Assembly (NCBI RefSeq): GCF_024139115.2 | Contig: NW_026942533.1 | Coordinates: 1-64,000, forward strand | DNA length: 64,000 nucleotides | Direction: 5' to 3' | DNA from: Armigeres subalbatus | Lineage: Eukaryota; Arthropoda; Insecta; Diptera; Culicidae | Shown here: in pieces, positions 1 to 11,195 of the stretch | Numbering within the stretch: the stretch's first letter is position 1 | Layout of the letters: the number at the start of each line of letters is the position of its first letter | Notes under the pieces: model-generated | What the model was told of the DNA's origin: nothing | Databases searched by the model: none | Seen by the model: the letters and a program-made list of their open reading frames with translations, nothing else | Program-made: the position numbers and the translations under genes

Positions 1-162
<162 letters not shown>

Positions 163-600
163 TCAGGATAGTTTTGTCGGGGCGGTTGGACCGCCCCGTG
201 GAAGCGCTAAAACCGTACCAGCGTTTGTACGTTCACCGGAATATCAGTGTGTGTGATAATGTACGCGTTTGACGATCTCTTGTTTTTACGATGCAAAAAT
301 AAGAGAGGTAAACAAATTGAACATCGTAGTTGGAATCAGAACATGCAAAATAAAACTACTGTAGGAAAAATCAGTTAAATTTTATTTTAATAAATGTAAT
401 TCAGTAGAGTATTAGTTATTGCGCAATTACAATACATAACTGATAGGTTTATTTAAAAATTCCAATTCCATCTATTTGAAAAAAAAAAGTTTTATCTTTT
501 ACAAAATGTTTCAATTAAGTTCAAAAATAAGACAGATAAAAACAAATTATAGAATGGTTTATATTTAGAAAAGTGATGCAAAAAAATAAGAAATAAATAA
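163..600 (+). other. 3' UTR and downstream flank of PRP4 kinase
   Basis: After the stop the sequence becomes AT-rich with no open frame. AATAAA at 389-394 is the first canonical polyadenylation signal, 227 nt past the stop, and AATAAATAAAA at 592-602 is a second candidate. The transcript end is inferred, not seen. Confidence 0.5.
389..394 (+). terminator. Candidate polyadenylation signal of PRP4 kinase
   Basis: AATAAA in AT-rich DNA, the first copy downstream of the PRP4 stop codon. Use of this signal is inference. Confidence 0.45.
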
Positions 601-644
601 AACAGTACATTCATCTAACCAAAAAAGAAACAAAACCACAAACC

Positions 645-960
645 AAGTGTTAGTATTTTGCTATAGTGTTCCATCTTCGTTTCAGCACATCGGTCACGCG
701 CGAAGCTGGCTGGCCGCGGACGGGCCCAGCTCAAGACACGGTCACAGTGCAGCGCAGCCCCACAATACCTGCCTCTCTTTGTCAATCTCAAGCCACCAAA
801 CGCAAAATGCACTCGAGTGCTCTAAATCTGGCCATCTTGTGCCGAAACGCCTAGCATCACACCAATCTTGTAATCCAAATGATTCTACCCACAAATTGTA
901 GAGCGTGTTTGTGTGCGCCTAAGGTTGAGCAGTGCCTATTTTCTCTGGCGCCGAAAGAGG
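645..960. other. GC-richer island, possible promoter or 5' exon region
   Basis: In AT-rich surroundings this block is clearly richer in G+C (for example 700-770). It holds no convincing ORF. It could be the promoter or 5' UTR of an upstream-starting transcript or an old repeat. Evidence is base composition only. Confidence 0.2.
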
Positions 961-1188
961 TAGTGACATAATTGACATTTACAACACAACTCTCTGTTTA
1001 GTTTATATTTATTATAATTTTCGAGCCTTCCCCCCGTTACAATAGCAAATTTGTTTCAATTCTTTTTGTCTCACTTTTCAAAAAAAAAATGTCAAACTGA
1101 GAGTCAACCTAGTCATTCCTTACAGAACTATTTTTGTGAACGATTGATCTTCCGCTGTTCTTTTCTTTTCTTCTATTATTCTTTACAG

Positions 1189-1248
1189 GAGCGAAAAATA
1201 AGACGTGTGTGGTTTCATTTCTTTGGGTTCGCCTCATCGTATTTACAG
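1189..1248 (+). other. Candidate 60-nt exon with good splice signals
   Basis: A long pyrimidine run ending in CTTTACAG (1161-1188) precedes the block, and it ends TTTACAG followed by GTAAGT (1249-1254), a consensus donor. Both signals are strong and spaced for a small exon. No protein family is recognised in any frame, so it would most likely be a non-coding or leader exon. Chance occurrence in T-rich DNA remains possible. Confidence 0.22.
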
Positions 1249-1446
1249 GTAAGTCTTTGTTTTTTTTAAAGATTTGAACAAACTATAGTTTCCATTATTA
1301 TTGGACAGCTCGTGGAGAGTAAGTGTCGTTGTGAGTTCTATACAGCCTCATGTTGCAATGAAAGTTGCATTTTGAAATTTATTCGCATAACAGTGTCTCC
1401 GAAACCTGTAAGTCATAAAATGTAAATATCATCAATCTCATCGCAA

Positions 1447-3250
1447 AGGGCCGCCCTCAAACCACGTAGATCGAAATATCACATTTTCAAAAAACCCCTC
1501 CCCCTAGCAGACTTTCGTAGACTTTTCCGAAACCCCTCCCACACCCCCTTGAAGTCATAGACTTTTTTAAATTTTACAAAATATCATATATGTGATTGGA
1601 AAAAATATGGAAATCAACCACGTTTTCAGCAATTCAGCTATACAAATCCATTTCCAAATCCATTGGAACATTACAGTAAAATTTAAAGCTCAAAAATAAC
1701 AAAATCAAACTGAACAAAATTCAATACAATATTAGTTGAAATTCAAAACAAAATTAAATTCAATCCCCTGAAACCAAATCTTGAAGTTTATTAATTTAAT
1801 TGCTTTTGAATCCTAGAGGTCTGCTTAAAATCTGTAACGCATCTGAATTATAATTCTTCATGTCGGTTCAAATTTGTAGAAAAACCCAAGAATTTTCAGA
1901 ACTTCGAAAAATTTCGAATTGAAATGCCGAGAATGTCAAGTCTACATTCCAATAAGTTTTTCGTGGAAATTCCGTTTCGAATAACGTTTAAAGTTTCCAG
2001 GTGATACTCCAAAGAACTCTCCGTGATAATTCCTATGTTTTTCTTGAAAATTCCATACAATATCCCGCTGAATAATCCGTTGTCCCAAGAATTTGTTTTA
2101 AATTCCAAAAGTTTTCCCGTTAAAATGTCGAGTAATTTTACGAGAAAATTTAGAATTATTTCCCATTGAATTTTAGCATGGTTTCCTTAAATATTTTGAA
2201 ATTTATCTTGCAAAGTAGGGGCGATTTCCTGAGGAAATTTAAAAAATCCTATGGACATTCCAAAGAGTTTTCCGAATAATTTTCGGTGAAAACTATGGAG
2301 AATTGCAGTTGAATTTGTGGTGAATTTATCGTAAAAATTTCGAATAAATTTTCATGAAAATTACAAATGCTTTTTTACAAGAATTGCAATATTTTTTTTG
2401 TGGAAACTCAAAGAGTTTTTGGTGGGAAATTAAAATAATTTTTCGTGAAAGTTTTCAACAATTTCTTTTCCATCGATAATTCCAAAGAATTTGCATTAGA
2501 ACTGCCGAATAAAAACCGTGAAATTTCGAAGAATTTCGCTTATATGTATGTCCAAAAAATTCCAAGAATTTCCGAAATTAAGAAAAATTTCCCGGGGACT
2601 TCGCAGAAAATCTTCAGTGGAAATTCTAAAGGGTTTCTCGAAGAAATTTCGGAGAATTCTCTTTACAAGTTCCAAAGAATGTTTTTTGAAAATTCCAAAG
2701 ACTTCTTCTTGGATATTCCAAAATGCTTCTTTTGTAAATTCTGAAGAATTTTCCGTTAAAGTGCGACATAATTTTCCGTGGAAATTCTAAAGAATAACTT
2801 GTAGTTTCTAAAGAAATTCCTACTGAAAATCAAAAGATATTTTAGTAGAATCTAAAATGTAATCCAAGTGGAAATTTTGAAATTTTTTCGAAAGTTTTTA
2901 TAGAACTTTTTGGAGAATTTTCCGGCTCAACACAGATGAATTTGCTGTTGAAATCATGATATTGTTAAGCCGTTGTCAGACTATTACTTCAGTGAAATCC
3001 ATTAGATTTTTCTGGAGAAATTCGAGAGATTATTTAGTCTAGCAAAACAACGGAAAAATCTTTAAAAATAATCAACAAAGTGAACCTTGCACAAAGCTGC
3101 TGTACGAATTGTTTTCCAAACATGAATAAATAAAAAAAAAGTTTACGTAGACTTTTAGTATACCCCCCCGTCCCCTTCGTAGATTAACGTAGACTTTTTC
3201 AAAACCCTTCCCCCCCCTCAAGAGTCTACGTGGTTTATGGACAACCCCAA
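1447..3250. repeat. Composite repeat bounded by CCACGTAGA-type motifs
   Basis: The left edge carries CAAACCACGTAGATC (about 1459) and the right edge GAGTCTACGTGGTTTATGG (about 3222-3240) in inverted orientation. Both ends also hold the run CGTAGACTTTTTC..AACCC(C/T)TCCC (around 1515-1560 and 3190-3225). The ends resemble a common mosquito repeat whose terminus reads GTCCATAAACCACGTAGAC. The interior is the degenerate array listed next. A target duplication could not be defined. Confidence 0.4.
1860..2905. repeat. Degenerate GAATTTTCC / GGAAATTCC array
   Basis: About 1 kb of diverged short words such as AAATTCCAAAGA, GAATTTTCCG and GAAATTCC recur every 15-40 bp on both strands. The small ORFs here are by-products of this low-complexity pattern: their translations are runs of KIS, NSK and FSG without domain structure. 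The same style of sequence recurs at 36.97-38.5 kb. Confidence 0.55.
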
Positions 3251-3842
3251 ACAAGAATGTTGCAGTCTCGCATATTGATATCTGTAAATCAATTCTATAA
3301 ATTTAAACAACACAAAATCACCATCTAGTCATTTGTATTAATGTCAAATGTGGCTTACTCAAACATTATGTGCCTACTCAAAAATTGCCTAGACCGAAGC
3401 AGGGTTGGAACGCGTTCCATCGCGGAGCTTTGGAAGGCTAATTTTATATCTGGGTTACTTCGATATTTTATGGGCTACAGCTCCTCCTCAATGAGCCTAC
3501 GCCGAATGGGATATCTGTTCCACTGGATACGATCCTGGGCCAATCTCATCTGGTTGCCCGGAACGCCTTCAGGTCCTCTTCGACTTCAAAAGCCATCGCC
3601 AATGGTCTCTTTCGGCTTCTCTACTGAATGTTAACTTCGGTTGAAGTTCTGCTAAGAAGAACTAGTTCAAAGAATTGAAATTCACATAAATAAAGCCAAA
3701 CAAAGCTTTCGGCATACGAACAATCTATCCTATCCAACCATTTATGGTCTGCCGTGTTGAATAAACTTTGCAACATCCATCCCTTTATGCACCTGTTGTC
3801 TTGCACCATGCACCATGTCTCTTAGGGTCGATTTTTTCACCT
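3251..3842. other. Unassigned interval with a possible decayed element
   Basis: Most of this interval shows no recognisable feature. On the minus strand 3475-3640 is more GC-rich and protein-like but has stops, and could be the tail of an old retroelement. No family could be named. Confidence 0.2.
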
Positions 3843-3980
3843 CCGCTTAGGGGCTGTCCATATACCACGTTGACAATTTAGGGGGAAGGGGAAGTATGTC
3901 GATTGTCCACGGTCCACACAAATTTTTGAAAATTTATATGAGCAAATGTCCACGCTGTGGCAAATGTCCATGAGCAAATG
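3843..3980. repeat. Fragment of the GCTGTCCATATACCACGT repeat
   Basis: GGGGCTGTCCATATACCACGT at 3849-3869 matches the terminal wording of the repeat seen at 1459 and 3240. The following GGGGGAAGGGG and AATGTCCACG words look like the same degenerate family. No second end was found. Confidence 0.3.
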
Positions 3981-4118
3981 TGACGCGCGGCTACAAAGCA
4001 AGACCATTCTGAGGTTGGGTGGGTTCGATTCCCGGTGCCGGTCTAGGCAATTTTTCGATTGAAAATTGTCTCGACTTCCTTGGGCATAAAAGTATCATCG
4101 TGCTAGCCTCATTATATT

Positions 4119-4664
4119 AATTATATAATCCCCGGAAATAGGCAATTACCTTTGATTGAACTGAACTTGAGTTGCGTGCTCTTGCCTACGCAATGCGGTC
4201 AGGGTCTGAGCTTGACGACCGACTGGCGAATAGCACACAACCTCACTTGATCAGTACCGTTGCTGATGAAGAATGTGTATAGCCGCCAGACATTCTAAAT
4301 ACTCACGCTCCTCTAATGTGGACGTGTACAATACACATGTGGAAGTATTGGCTTGAGAAATGGATTGCGAGTGATTTGACTATGCGTCCAATTTGGGAAT
4401 CTCGAGCTCGTTCAGTAGCCGCTAGGTTGCGAAGGCCGACGGAGGATCCTTCGTAGCTTAGTTGGTTAAAGCACCAGTCTAGCGTACTGTAGGGTCATGG
4501 GTTCGTGTCCCATCGAAGGAAAAGTGGTTACCTCCAATACATTTTCCAAATCAATATCTTCCACATAACGTACATATTCACATATGAGTTTTCATAACAT
4601 TGTAAATTAACGTCCAAGTCGGGTGGTTTAATCTCCGGAAATAGGCAATTACCTTTGATTGAAC
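4119..4664. mobile_element. 546-bp insertion inside the SINE, with target duplication
   Basis: The 12-mer CCTCATTATATT occurs at 4107-4118 and again at 4665-4676, directly flanking the block, which marks it as an insertion into the SINE. A 30-bp segment beginning CCGGAAATAGGCAATTACC is found near both ends in direct orientation (4132-4161 and 4635-4664). The right half carries a tRNA-like head (4447-4520), so a second SINE is probably part of it. Confidence 0.6.
4447..4520 (+). repeat. tRNA-like head of a second SINE (Ala-AGC-like fold)
   Basis: The 74 nt fold as a tRNA. The acceptor stem TCCTTCG/CGAAGGA is fully paired, the D arm is GCTT/AAGC, the anticodon loop CTAGCGT would place AGC at the anticodon, and the T arm is ATGGG-TTCGTGT-CCCAT. 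The anticodon stem has one mismatch and the box B-like loop is GTTCGTGTC. It lies inside a repeat insertion and is followed by repeat-like tail sequence, so it is more likely a SINE promoter than a working tRNA gene. Confidence 0.55.
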
Positions 4665-4994
4665 CCTCATTATATTGTCTATCTGGAAAAAAATTAGGAC
4701 GCTTTTTATACCGAAGTTGGATTTTTCTCCAGATACAGGCAACTTTCCCAACTTCAGAAGTAGTGCGCTGGATTCGCCTAAAGATGCGATAAACAACGCA
4801 TCAATTAGTTTGACAGATAAAACTTCGGAAGAAAGTTCGGTTCGGAAGTCCCGACTTCCGAATTCTAATTTGGTGCTACGCCGAAAATATACGAATGCAA
4901 ACTTTGCAGTCAATAACTGTGGAAGTGCTTAATGAACACTAAGCTGCGAGACGGCTCTGTCCCAGTGTGGGGATGTAATGCCAATAAGCAGAAA

Positions 4995-5114
4995 GCTTAG
5001 GCCTTAAACCATCTTTAAGCGTATGGGTTAAAACCGCTTAAGGTGTTTTCTTCACTTCCGCTTAACTCCTAAGCGGTGCTTACCCATACGTTTAAACCTG
5101 GTTTAGCAACTAAG
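4995..5114. mobile_element. Palindromic MITE-like element with ~48-bp arms
   Basis: The left arm begins GCTTAGGCCTTAAACC and contains GCGTATGGGTTAAAACCGCTTA. The right arm is its imperfect reverse complement (CCTAAGCGGTGCTTACCC, CATACGTTTAAACC, ending GCAACTAAGC). A loop of about 24 nt separates them. It abuts the end of the SINE. Confidence 0.6.
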
Positions 5115-5329
5115 CGGGGTAAAGAAATCGGCACTCGGTGTTGCACTACCACAATAATATTTTTACGAAGGACGGAAAGAGACCGTCGCCTAATTTTCCT
5201 TGTATACCTTAATTTGCTGCTAAATTTAATTGAATGGCGAATGTCATTCAGTCGATGCTCTTACAGTATCTTTAAGTGTGTTGTGCACAATTATTATTAT
5301 TTATTCAGACTAAGGCCGAAGTGGCCTGT

Positions 5330-6878
5330 GCGAGTCTTCTCCATTCGGCTCGGTCCATGGCTACACGTCGCCAACCACGCAGTCTACGGAGGGTCCGCAA
5401 GTCATCTTCCACCTGATCGATCCACCTTGCCCGCAGCGCACCTCACCTTCTTGTGCCCGTCGGATCGTTGTCGAGAACCATTTTCACCGGGTTGCTGTCC
5501 GACATTCTGGCTACGTGCCCGGCCCACCGCAGTCGTCCGATTTTCGCGGTGTGAACGATGGATGGTTCTCCCAACAGCTGATGCAACTCATGGTTCATTC
5601 GCCTCCTCCACGTACCGTCCGCCATCTGCACCCCACCATAGATGGTACGCAGCACTTTCCTTTCGAAAACTCCGAGTGCGCGTTGGTCCTCCACGAGCAT
5701 CGTCCAGGTCTCGTGTCCGTAGAGGACTACCGGTCTAATGAGCGTTTTGTAGATTGTCAGTTTGGTACGACGGCGAACTCTATTCGATCGGAGCGTCTTG
5801 CGAAGTCCAAAGTACGTACGATTTCCAGCCACTATGCGTCTCTGAATTTCTCTGCTGGTGTCATTTTCGGCAGTCACCAGTGAGCCCAAGTACAAATTCT
5901 TCAACCACCTCGATTTCGTCACCACCGATGCAAACTCGCGGTGGGTGGCTCACATTGTCTTCTCTTGAACCTCTTCCTATCATGTACTTCATCTTCGACG
6001 TGTTGATGACAAGTCCGATACGCTTAGCTTCCCTCTTCAGTTTGATGTAGGCTTCCTCCATCTTCTCAAAGTTTCGTGCCATAATATCTATGTCGTCAGT
6101 GAAGCCAAATAGTGAACGGACTTATTGAAAATTGTACCACTCGTGTTAATCCCTGCTCTTCGTATTACCCTTCCAAAGCGATGTTGAATAGCAGACTCGA
6201 AAGACCATCACCTTGCCGTAACCCTCTGCGGGTTTCGAAGGGACTCGAGAATGCCCTGAAACTCGAACTACGCACATCACCCGATCCATCGTCGCTTTGA
6301 TCAACTGTGTCAGTTTATCCGGAAAACCGTGTTCGTGCATTAGCTGCCATAGGCAGCACGTTGTATTCGCGGCATTTCTGCAGTACTTGGCGAATGGCGA
6401 ACACCTGTTCCGTGGTGGAGCGTTCGCCCATAAAACCCGCCTGGTACTGCCCCACGAACTCCCTTGCAGTTGGTGCTAGTCGACGGCATAAAATTTGGGA
6501 GAGTACCTTGTAGGCGGCGTTCAGCAATGTGATTGCGCGGTAGTTGCTACAATCTAGCTTATAGCCCTTTTTGTAGATGGGACACGACATCTTCCATCCA
6601 CTCCTGCAGCAAAACTTACTCCTCCTAAATCTTGGTAATGACCCAGTGCAGCGCTCTAGCCAGTGCCTCACCACCGTGTTTAAATAGCTCTCCTGGTAGT
6701 TGGTCAACCCCAGGGCTTTGTTGTTCTTCAATGGCCAATCTCCTCCTGGATTTCCTGGAGATTCAGGCCAGTAAGATTATATTCTGCGCGCGCTCTCCCA
6801 GGTCCATCACCATACCGCCATCTTTGTCTGCAACATCGCCATTCAGGTGTTCTTCGTAGTGCTGCCACCACCTTTGGA
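5330..6878 (-). pseudogene. LINE reverse transcriptase and C-terminal region, fragmented
   Basis: RT blocks are spread over several frames. 6731-6315 has NNKALGLTNYQESYLN, CPIYKKGYKLDCSNYR (the finger region) and QYQAGFMGERSTTEQVF. 6340-6146 is a later block. 6082-5861 has MARNFEKMEEAYIKL and LVINTSKMKYM (the stretch following the catalytic FADD). 5925-5443 is the C-terminal segment (LYGHETWTM, LRWAGHVARM). Several frameshifts break the chain, so no RT could be made from this copy as written. Order and wording match the RTE-type arrangement of the neighbouring endonuclease. Confidence 0.7.
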
Positions 6879-8157
6879 TCACCTCACGCTCGTTCGTAAG
6901 AAGGTTCCGTTTATGTCCTTACACATATCAGGCTGTGGCATGTGGCTCTTACGTGAACGCTTTAACTTCTCATAGAACTTCCATGTGTTATTAGCGCGGT
7001 ACAGTTGCTCCGTCTCTTCACGGTCTCGATCTTCCTGCTGGCGCTTTTTCCTCCGGAAAATCGAGTTTTGTCTGTTCCGCGCCTGTTTATACCGTGCCTC
7101 GTTCGCCCTCGTGCGGTGTTGCAGCAATCTCGCCCATGCTGCATTCTTCTCTTCCCCTAACTGCTCACATTCGCCGTCATACCAGTCGTTTCTCTGATCC
7201 GTAGGCACCGTGCCAAGTGCAGCATTTACGGTGCTACCAATGGCGGATCGAATATCTCTCCAGTCATCTTCAAGAGACGCTGCGCCTAGCTGCTCTTCCG
7301 TTGGGAGAGCCACTTCCAGCTGCTGCGCGTATTCTTGGGCTAGTCTACCGGCTTGTAGCCGCCCAATGTTAAGCCGCGGCGTCCGACTTCGACGCGTGTT
7401 GTACACCGTCGAGAGTTTTGAGCGCAGGCATACTGCAACGAGGTAGTGGTCGGATTCAATATTCGCACTGCGGTAAGTGCGGACGTTCGTGATGTCGGAG
7501 AAGAATTTACCGTCGATTAGAACGTGGTCGATTTGGTTTTCCGTTTCTTGGTTAGGTGATCTCCATGTGGCCTTGTGGATATTTTTGCGGGGAAAGAAGG
7601 TGCTTCGGACTACCATTCCGCGGGAGGCTGCGAAGTTTATGCATCGTTGGCCGTTGTCATTCGATACGGTGTGCAGACTATCTGGTTCGATGACCGGTCT
7701 ATACATTTCCTCCCTTCCTACCTGTGCGTTCATGTCACCGATGACGATTTTGACGTCCCGCAGTGGGCATCTATCGTATGTCTGCTCCAGCTGTGCGTAG
7801 AACGCTTCTTTCTCGTCGTCGGGTCTCCCTTCGTGTGGGCAGTGCACGTTGATGATGCTATAATTGAAGAAACGGCCTTTAATCCTCAGCTTGCACTTCC
7901 TTGCGTTGATTGGCTGCCACCCAATCACGCGTTGGCGCATCTTACCCAGCACTAAGAAGCCGGTTCCCAGTTCGTTGGTGGTGCCACAGCTTTGGTGGAA
8001 GGTAGCCGCTCGAAACCCGCTTTTCCACACTTTCTGTCCTGTCCAGCAAATCTCCTGCAGTGCCACGACGTCGAAGTTGTGGGGATGTAATTCGTAGATC
8101 ATCCTGTCGCAACTTGCGAAACCTAGCGACTTGCTGTTCCATGTTCCAAGCTTCCAA
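6879..8157 (-). pseudogene. LINE endonuclease region (AP-endonuclease-like)
   Basis: The 407-residue frame starting at 8102 shows the AP-endonuclease order of motifs: DVVALQEICWTG near residue 11, IINVHCPHEG, KIVIGDMNAQVG (catalytic Asp/Asn), ENQIDHVLIDGKF, and SDHYLVA (catalytic His). This domain nicks target DNA to prime reverse transcription. The wording resembles the RTE clade, the group that gave rise to CFDP2-like genes. The true start appears to lie upstream around 8157 (MEAWNMEQQVARFRKLRQDD) but is out of frame with the main ORF, so at least one frameshift separates them. The segment after the endonuclease (WYDGECEQL, RRKKRQQEDRDRE) is the usual basic linker to the RT. Confidence 0.75.
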
Positions 8158-8525
8158 TCGTGATCCTGTATTCGTCGCCTAGGTGTTTGCGGATTATATC
8201 AGGTCGCATTATCTCTTATTTTGTTCGTAATGATTGGTTTTCTAGGCGGCTTATTGGGCCTGCGCAAACTTCCTGTCTCGTCGAAGGGCCGTCGTGTCAG
8301 GGGCTGTTTAGCGTCCCACCTAACACCAGGACTTGGGCTTGTGCGCTTTGAGCGGCACACGGTCGCTTTAATTGGGGCCTACTTGCGGATCCATGCAGCT
8401 TTTTATAGAGGTTTAACAGGGCCCACTGTCAAACCCCACCACATCCTAGGCAAGCCCCAAAACTCGCAGATGGCCGGGGGAGGGATCGTCAAGCCCTTGG
8501 ACATAGTCCCTGCTGTTGTGCACAA

Positions 8526-9246
8526 ATCAACCTCTAAATTTCATAGTTTGACGATTAGAACCAATGTCGTCAGTGGAAAACCACCATCAAACCATATAAT
8601 TGCCTCCCTCTTGCTTGACAATCTTTAAACAGTGTCGTAGATTAAAACATTTTTCAATTGCTCATTGCACACGAGGTTTACCGTCGCTTACAACGATGTT
8701 GATCTAAAGTTTATCATTAAACAGATTTGTTTTGTTTGCCATTTCTGAATACTCCAACCAATGAAAGCCAACGCCTTTTCTTCTGATTCTTCAACGATCT
8801 GATATCGGGCTTCTTCGTTGGACACCGGAAGAATAACCCCACTGCAACAGTTCGTGTTCTAATTGTTCAATTCGAAACAAACAGTTGAAATTCCTACTAA
8901 AAAGCGCCCTCTTTAGGAGTGTAGGAGCTTGGTTTCCAACCTTTCTGATTCATTGCAATCTGTTGAGCCATATGGAATTTGGCAAAATATCGTGATTCTG
9001 TCGATTTCTGTACACTATATATATATGTCACAATCTATGAAATCTCAATCTTGGAAATCTGAAATAACTCTCTTTCGAATTTCAAATCCAAGACTGTTGG
9101 AAACGATTGGACATCAAATTTTTCATCAACACTTCCTACTGGACGTCATATTAGGTATAATATATGTATAAAACAAAGACGACCCTGCAATGCCAAAATA
9201 AAAAGATGAAAGTTATTCGTTAGTTAAATTTTATTTGGATACCGGA
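8526..9246. other. Interval without recognised features
   Basis: AT-rich DNA between two LINE copies. Short ORFs here lack domain-like content and I see no repeat or RNA structure worth calling. Confidence 0.4.
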
Positions 9247-10062
9247 TTTTTTTTTGTTGGGGTGTAGAACCACTGCGTCCATTGAGTTGAACTTTTGTGG
9301 TATACTCCTGATTACTCTTAACTATGTATTCGCATCTTGTAGGTTGATCACCATTTGTCAAGTAAACAACCTAAGACGCGTCTTTTCCCAGTCCGGTATA
9401 ATTGAGTTAATAAAACCCACTACCTTTCCAGGATTTGCAGTCCAAATATCTCCTGGTTGCATAAAGCCACTATTTAGAAATTTAGATCTACCTTGTACAA
9501 TGCATCGCAACTGCAAAGCAGATGTTCCGAGGTTTCACGTTCCATGTTACAGAAACGACAGATATCATTCTGAATCTGGCCAATATATTTCAAGTGATAT
9601 CTGCTCGGGCAGTGTCCGGTTATTAGGCCAGTGAAGGTGCAAAGAACTCTCTTGCTGAGCTCCAAGAGCTTTTCGGTTACTTTAACATTGGGAATTATAA
9701 ATCTCTTTGATTGAGCACACTTTTCGGCAACCAACCAGTTGGTCATCAACCTTTGTGCTTCCCAGGTTTTTAATTCCATTTTTATAGTACAGTATGATAT
9801 ACCGCAGAAAAGTTCTGGGCCAATAAACGGTGTGTTTGAACCTCGTTTTGCAAGCTCGTCTGCCTTTTCATTACCTTCAATGCCACAGTGTCCTGGGACC
9901 CAGTACAGATTTACGGAGTTCTCTTGGCACACTTTTCGCAATGAAAGAATGCAGTCCCAGACAAGTTTTGATGTACATTTAAAGCTACTCAATGCTTTGA
10001 GTGCCGCTTGACTATCTGTGAAGATACCGGATAGTTTACATTTAAAAACTGTACGAATAAGG
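9247..10062 (-). mobile_element. 5'-truncated LINE fragment with RNase H domain
   Basis: The minus strand encodes IFTDSQAALKALSSF, then VNLYWVPGHCGIEGNEKADELAKRGS, the classic RNase HI signature of LINEs that carry an RNase H domain (I, LOA and R1 relatives). A C-terminal zinc-type motif follows (HCPSRYHLKYIGQ, CRFCNMERETSEHLLCSC). The end after DALYKVDLNF changes frame and continues as GDIWTANPGKVVGF-like sequence. The 3' end has a short A-run (T9 at about 9248-9257 on plus). The element stops upstream just before the RNase H domain, so it is a typical dead 5'-truncated copy. Confidence 0.75.
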
Positions 10063-10784
10063 AAATGTAGGGCAAGATGGACGTATGGGGCAAGAAAGGG
10101 CATCCTATTTTTACAAAAATTAAACAATAACACATTAAAACAGGATTTGCAGAAATCGCTCGTAATAGATAACAAACAACGATAAAGAAATGCAAACACT
10201 GTTTGGAATCATTACAAACCATGTATGTATTTTCAAGCTTATCGAACTTGTATTACAAGTGCGAAAAACACGATCGGATAGGCAGCCCCATCGAGAAGTT
10301 ATGATAAAACGCTTTGTTCTCGTTCATTTGTATTGGAGACTATATTTTTCGCACAGTTGTATAATGCAGTGCCTCCCGCATTTCATCATCAGAACCAGTG
10401 CCTCCCGCGTTTGGAGCTTCTTGAAACGAATTTATCGTGAGGTATAATCTCCCGCTTCAGTTCTTCATCATGACAGTTTGCGAAAAAAGTCTTTCACGGT
10501 ATATCGTAAATGTATACAGAGATGATAAGTGAGCATTTTTTTTCATTCTCTTTTGGATTGGATATGAAAACATATGCTGAAACATATTGGTTTGTAACTC
10601 TTTGTAATGTTAGCAAGGATTGATTCAGAGATAATCCACAAATGAAAAACAATGTTGGTCCAGTTTTAAGTATAATCGACTTAGTTATTTGCTTAGAGGG
10701 AATTATATTGGATAATATAACCCTTCACAATAAAAACATAACTATTTTTCAAGATAAATATGTAGACATTGATTATATGACAAA
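10063..10784. other. Interval with GGGCAAGATGG-type repeat words
   Basis: GTAGGGCAAGATGGACGTATGGGGCAAG (10068-10095, shown here as the pattern GGGCAAG twice) resembles the GGGGCAATATG ends of the element at 11.5-12.4 kb. CAGTGCCTCCCGC occurs twice near 10370 and 10400. Otherwise nothing is recognised. Confidence 0.25.
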
Positions 10785-11195
10785 AACCCAGATTAATCCA
10801 CCTAGCGTTGGTGGTGCCTTTCTCGCATTTAGTTAAGACACCAACCTTATATGGGGTTTATATGGTCCGATGTACCATTTTCTTCATAACTTTTAAACGC
10901 AATGACCGATCGTTATAAAATTCAATAGTGATCAACAAGGCTTTGTCCCCTGTCAAATGAAACCTGTTGTGAGAAAATCGGTTGAGGATTACTATACGAA
11001 AAGTTGTCTAATGTTTTTACAGCTCTTGTGCACACATACACACAGACCTACCGACGGACACTCAGACATGTGCTCAGCTCGTCGAGCTTAGTCGATTGGT
11101 ATATAATACTATGGGTCTCAGAGGCTTCTATAAAAGTTCGTTTTCGGGTGAAATGATAGCCTTTCAATACAACTTAGTTGTACGAGAAAGGCAAA
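10785..11195. mobile_element. Repeat family ending in CCTTTCTCG / CGAGAAAGG (copy A, intact)
   Basis: The left end reads AACCCAGATTAATCCACC, then GTGCCTTTCTCGCATTTAG. The right end reads AACTTAGTTGTACGAGAAAGGC. The terminal words CCTTTCTCG and CGAGAAAGG are inverted. The interior contains CACACATACACACAGAC at about 11031-11047, the place where the second copy (39.69-46.69 kb) was invaded. No coding capacity is seen, so it is a non-autonomous element. Confidence 0.6.

Larger units (their letters stand above)
3981..4994 (+). mobile_element. Feilai-like SINE, split by an insertion
   Basis: 3981-4118 matches the 5' part of the intact copy at 26950-27279: GCGGCTACAAAGCAAGACCA, a Pol III box B (GGTTCGATTCC), and the AAATTGTCTCGACTTCC body. 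4887-4994 matches the 3' part (ATACGAATGCAAAC, CTAAGCTGCGAG, CGGCTCTGTCCCAGTGTGGG, AATGCCAATAAG). The tRNA-like head is 5'-truncated here. The two halves are separated by the insertion at 4119-4664 and about 220 further bp of unrelated DNA. The name Feilai is given from memory of the Aedes tRNA-derived SINE. Confidence 0.75.
5291..8513 (-). mobile_element. Full-length RTE-like non-LTR retrotransposon
   Basis: The target duplication TGTTGTGCACAA stands at 5279-5290 and 8514-8525, so both ends are defined and the copy is not 5'-truncated. The 3' end (left) carries an AAT-rich tail (ATTATTATTATTTATT on the plus strand). Coding order on the minus strand is endonuclease then reverse transcriptase, with no separate gag seen. 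The 5' leader (8160-8513) begins GCAGGGACTATGTCCAAGGG in the sense direction, a segment also found at the start of the R1 LINE at 41.1 kb. Confidence 0.8.

Noticed and set aside
2445..2790. Overlapping ORFs of 90-99 codons
   Set aside because: They come from the degenerate AATTCC array and lack any domain.
4447..4520. A functional tRNA-Ala(AGC) gene
   Set aside because: The fold is good, but it lies inside an insertion with repeat-like tail sequence and has an anticodon-stem mismatch; a SINE head explains it better.
5076..7955. Several plus-strand ORFs of 100-220 codons
   Set aside because: They are antisense shadows of the RTE-like LINE, whose motifs are all on the minus strand.
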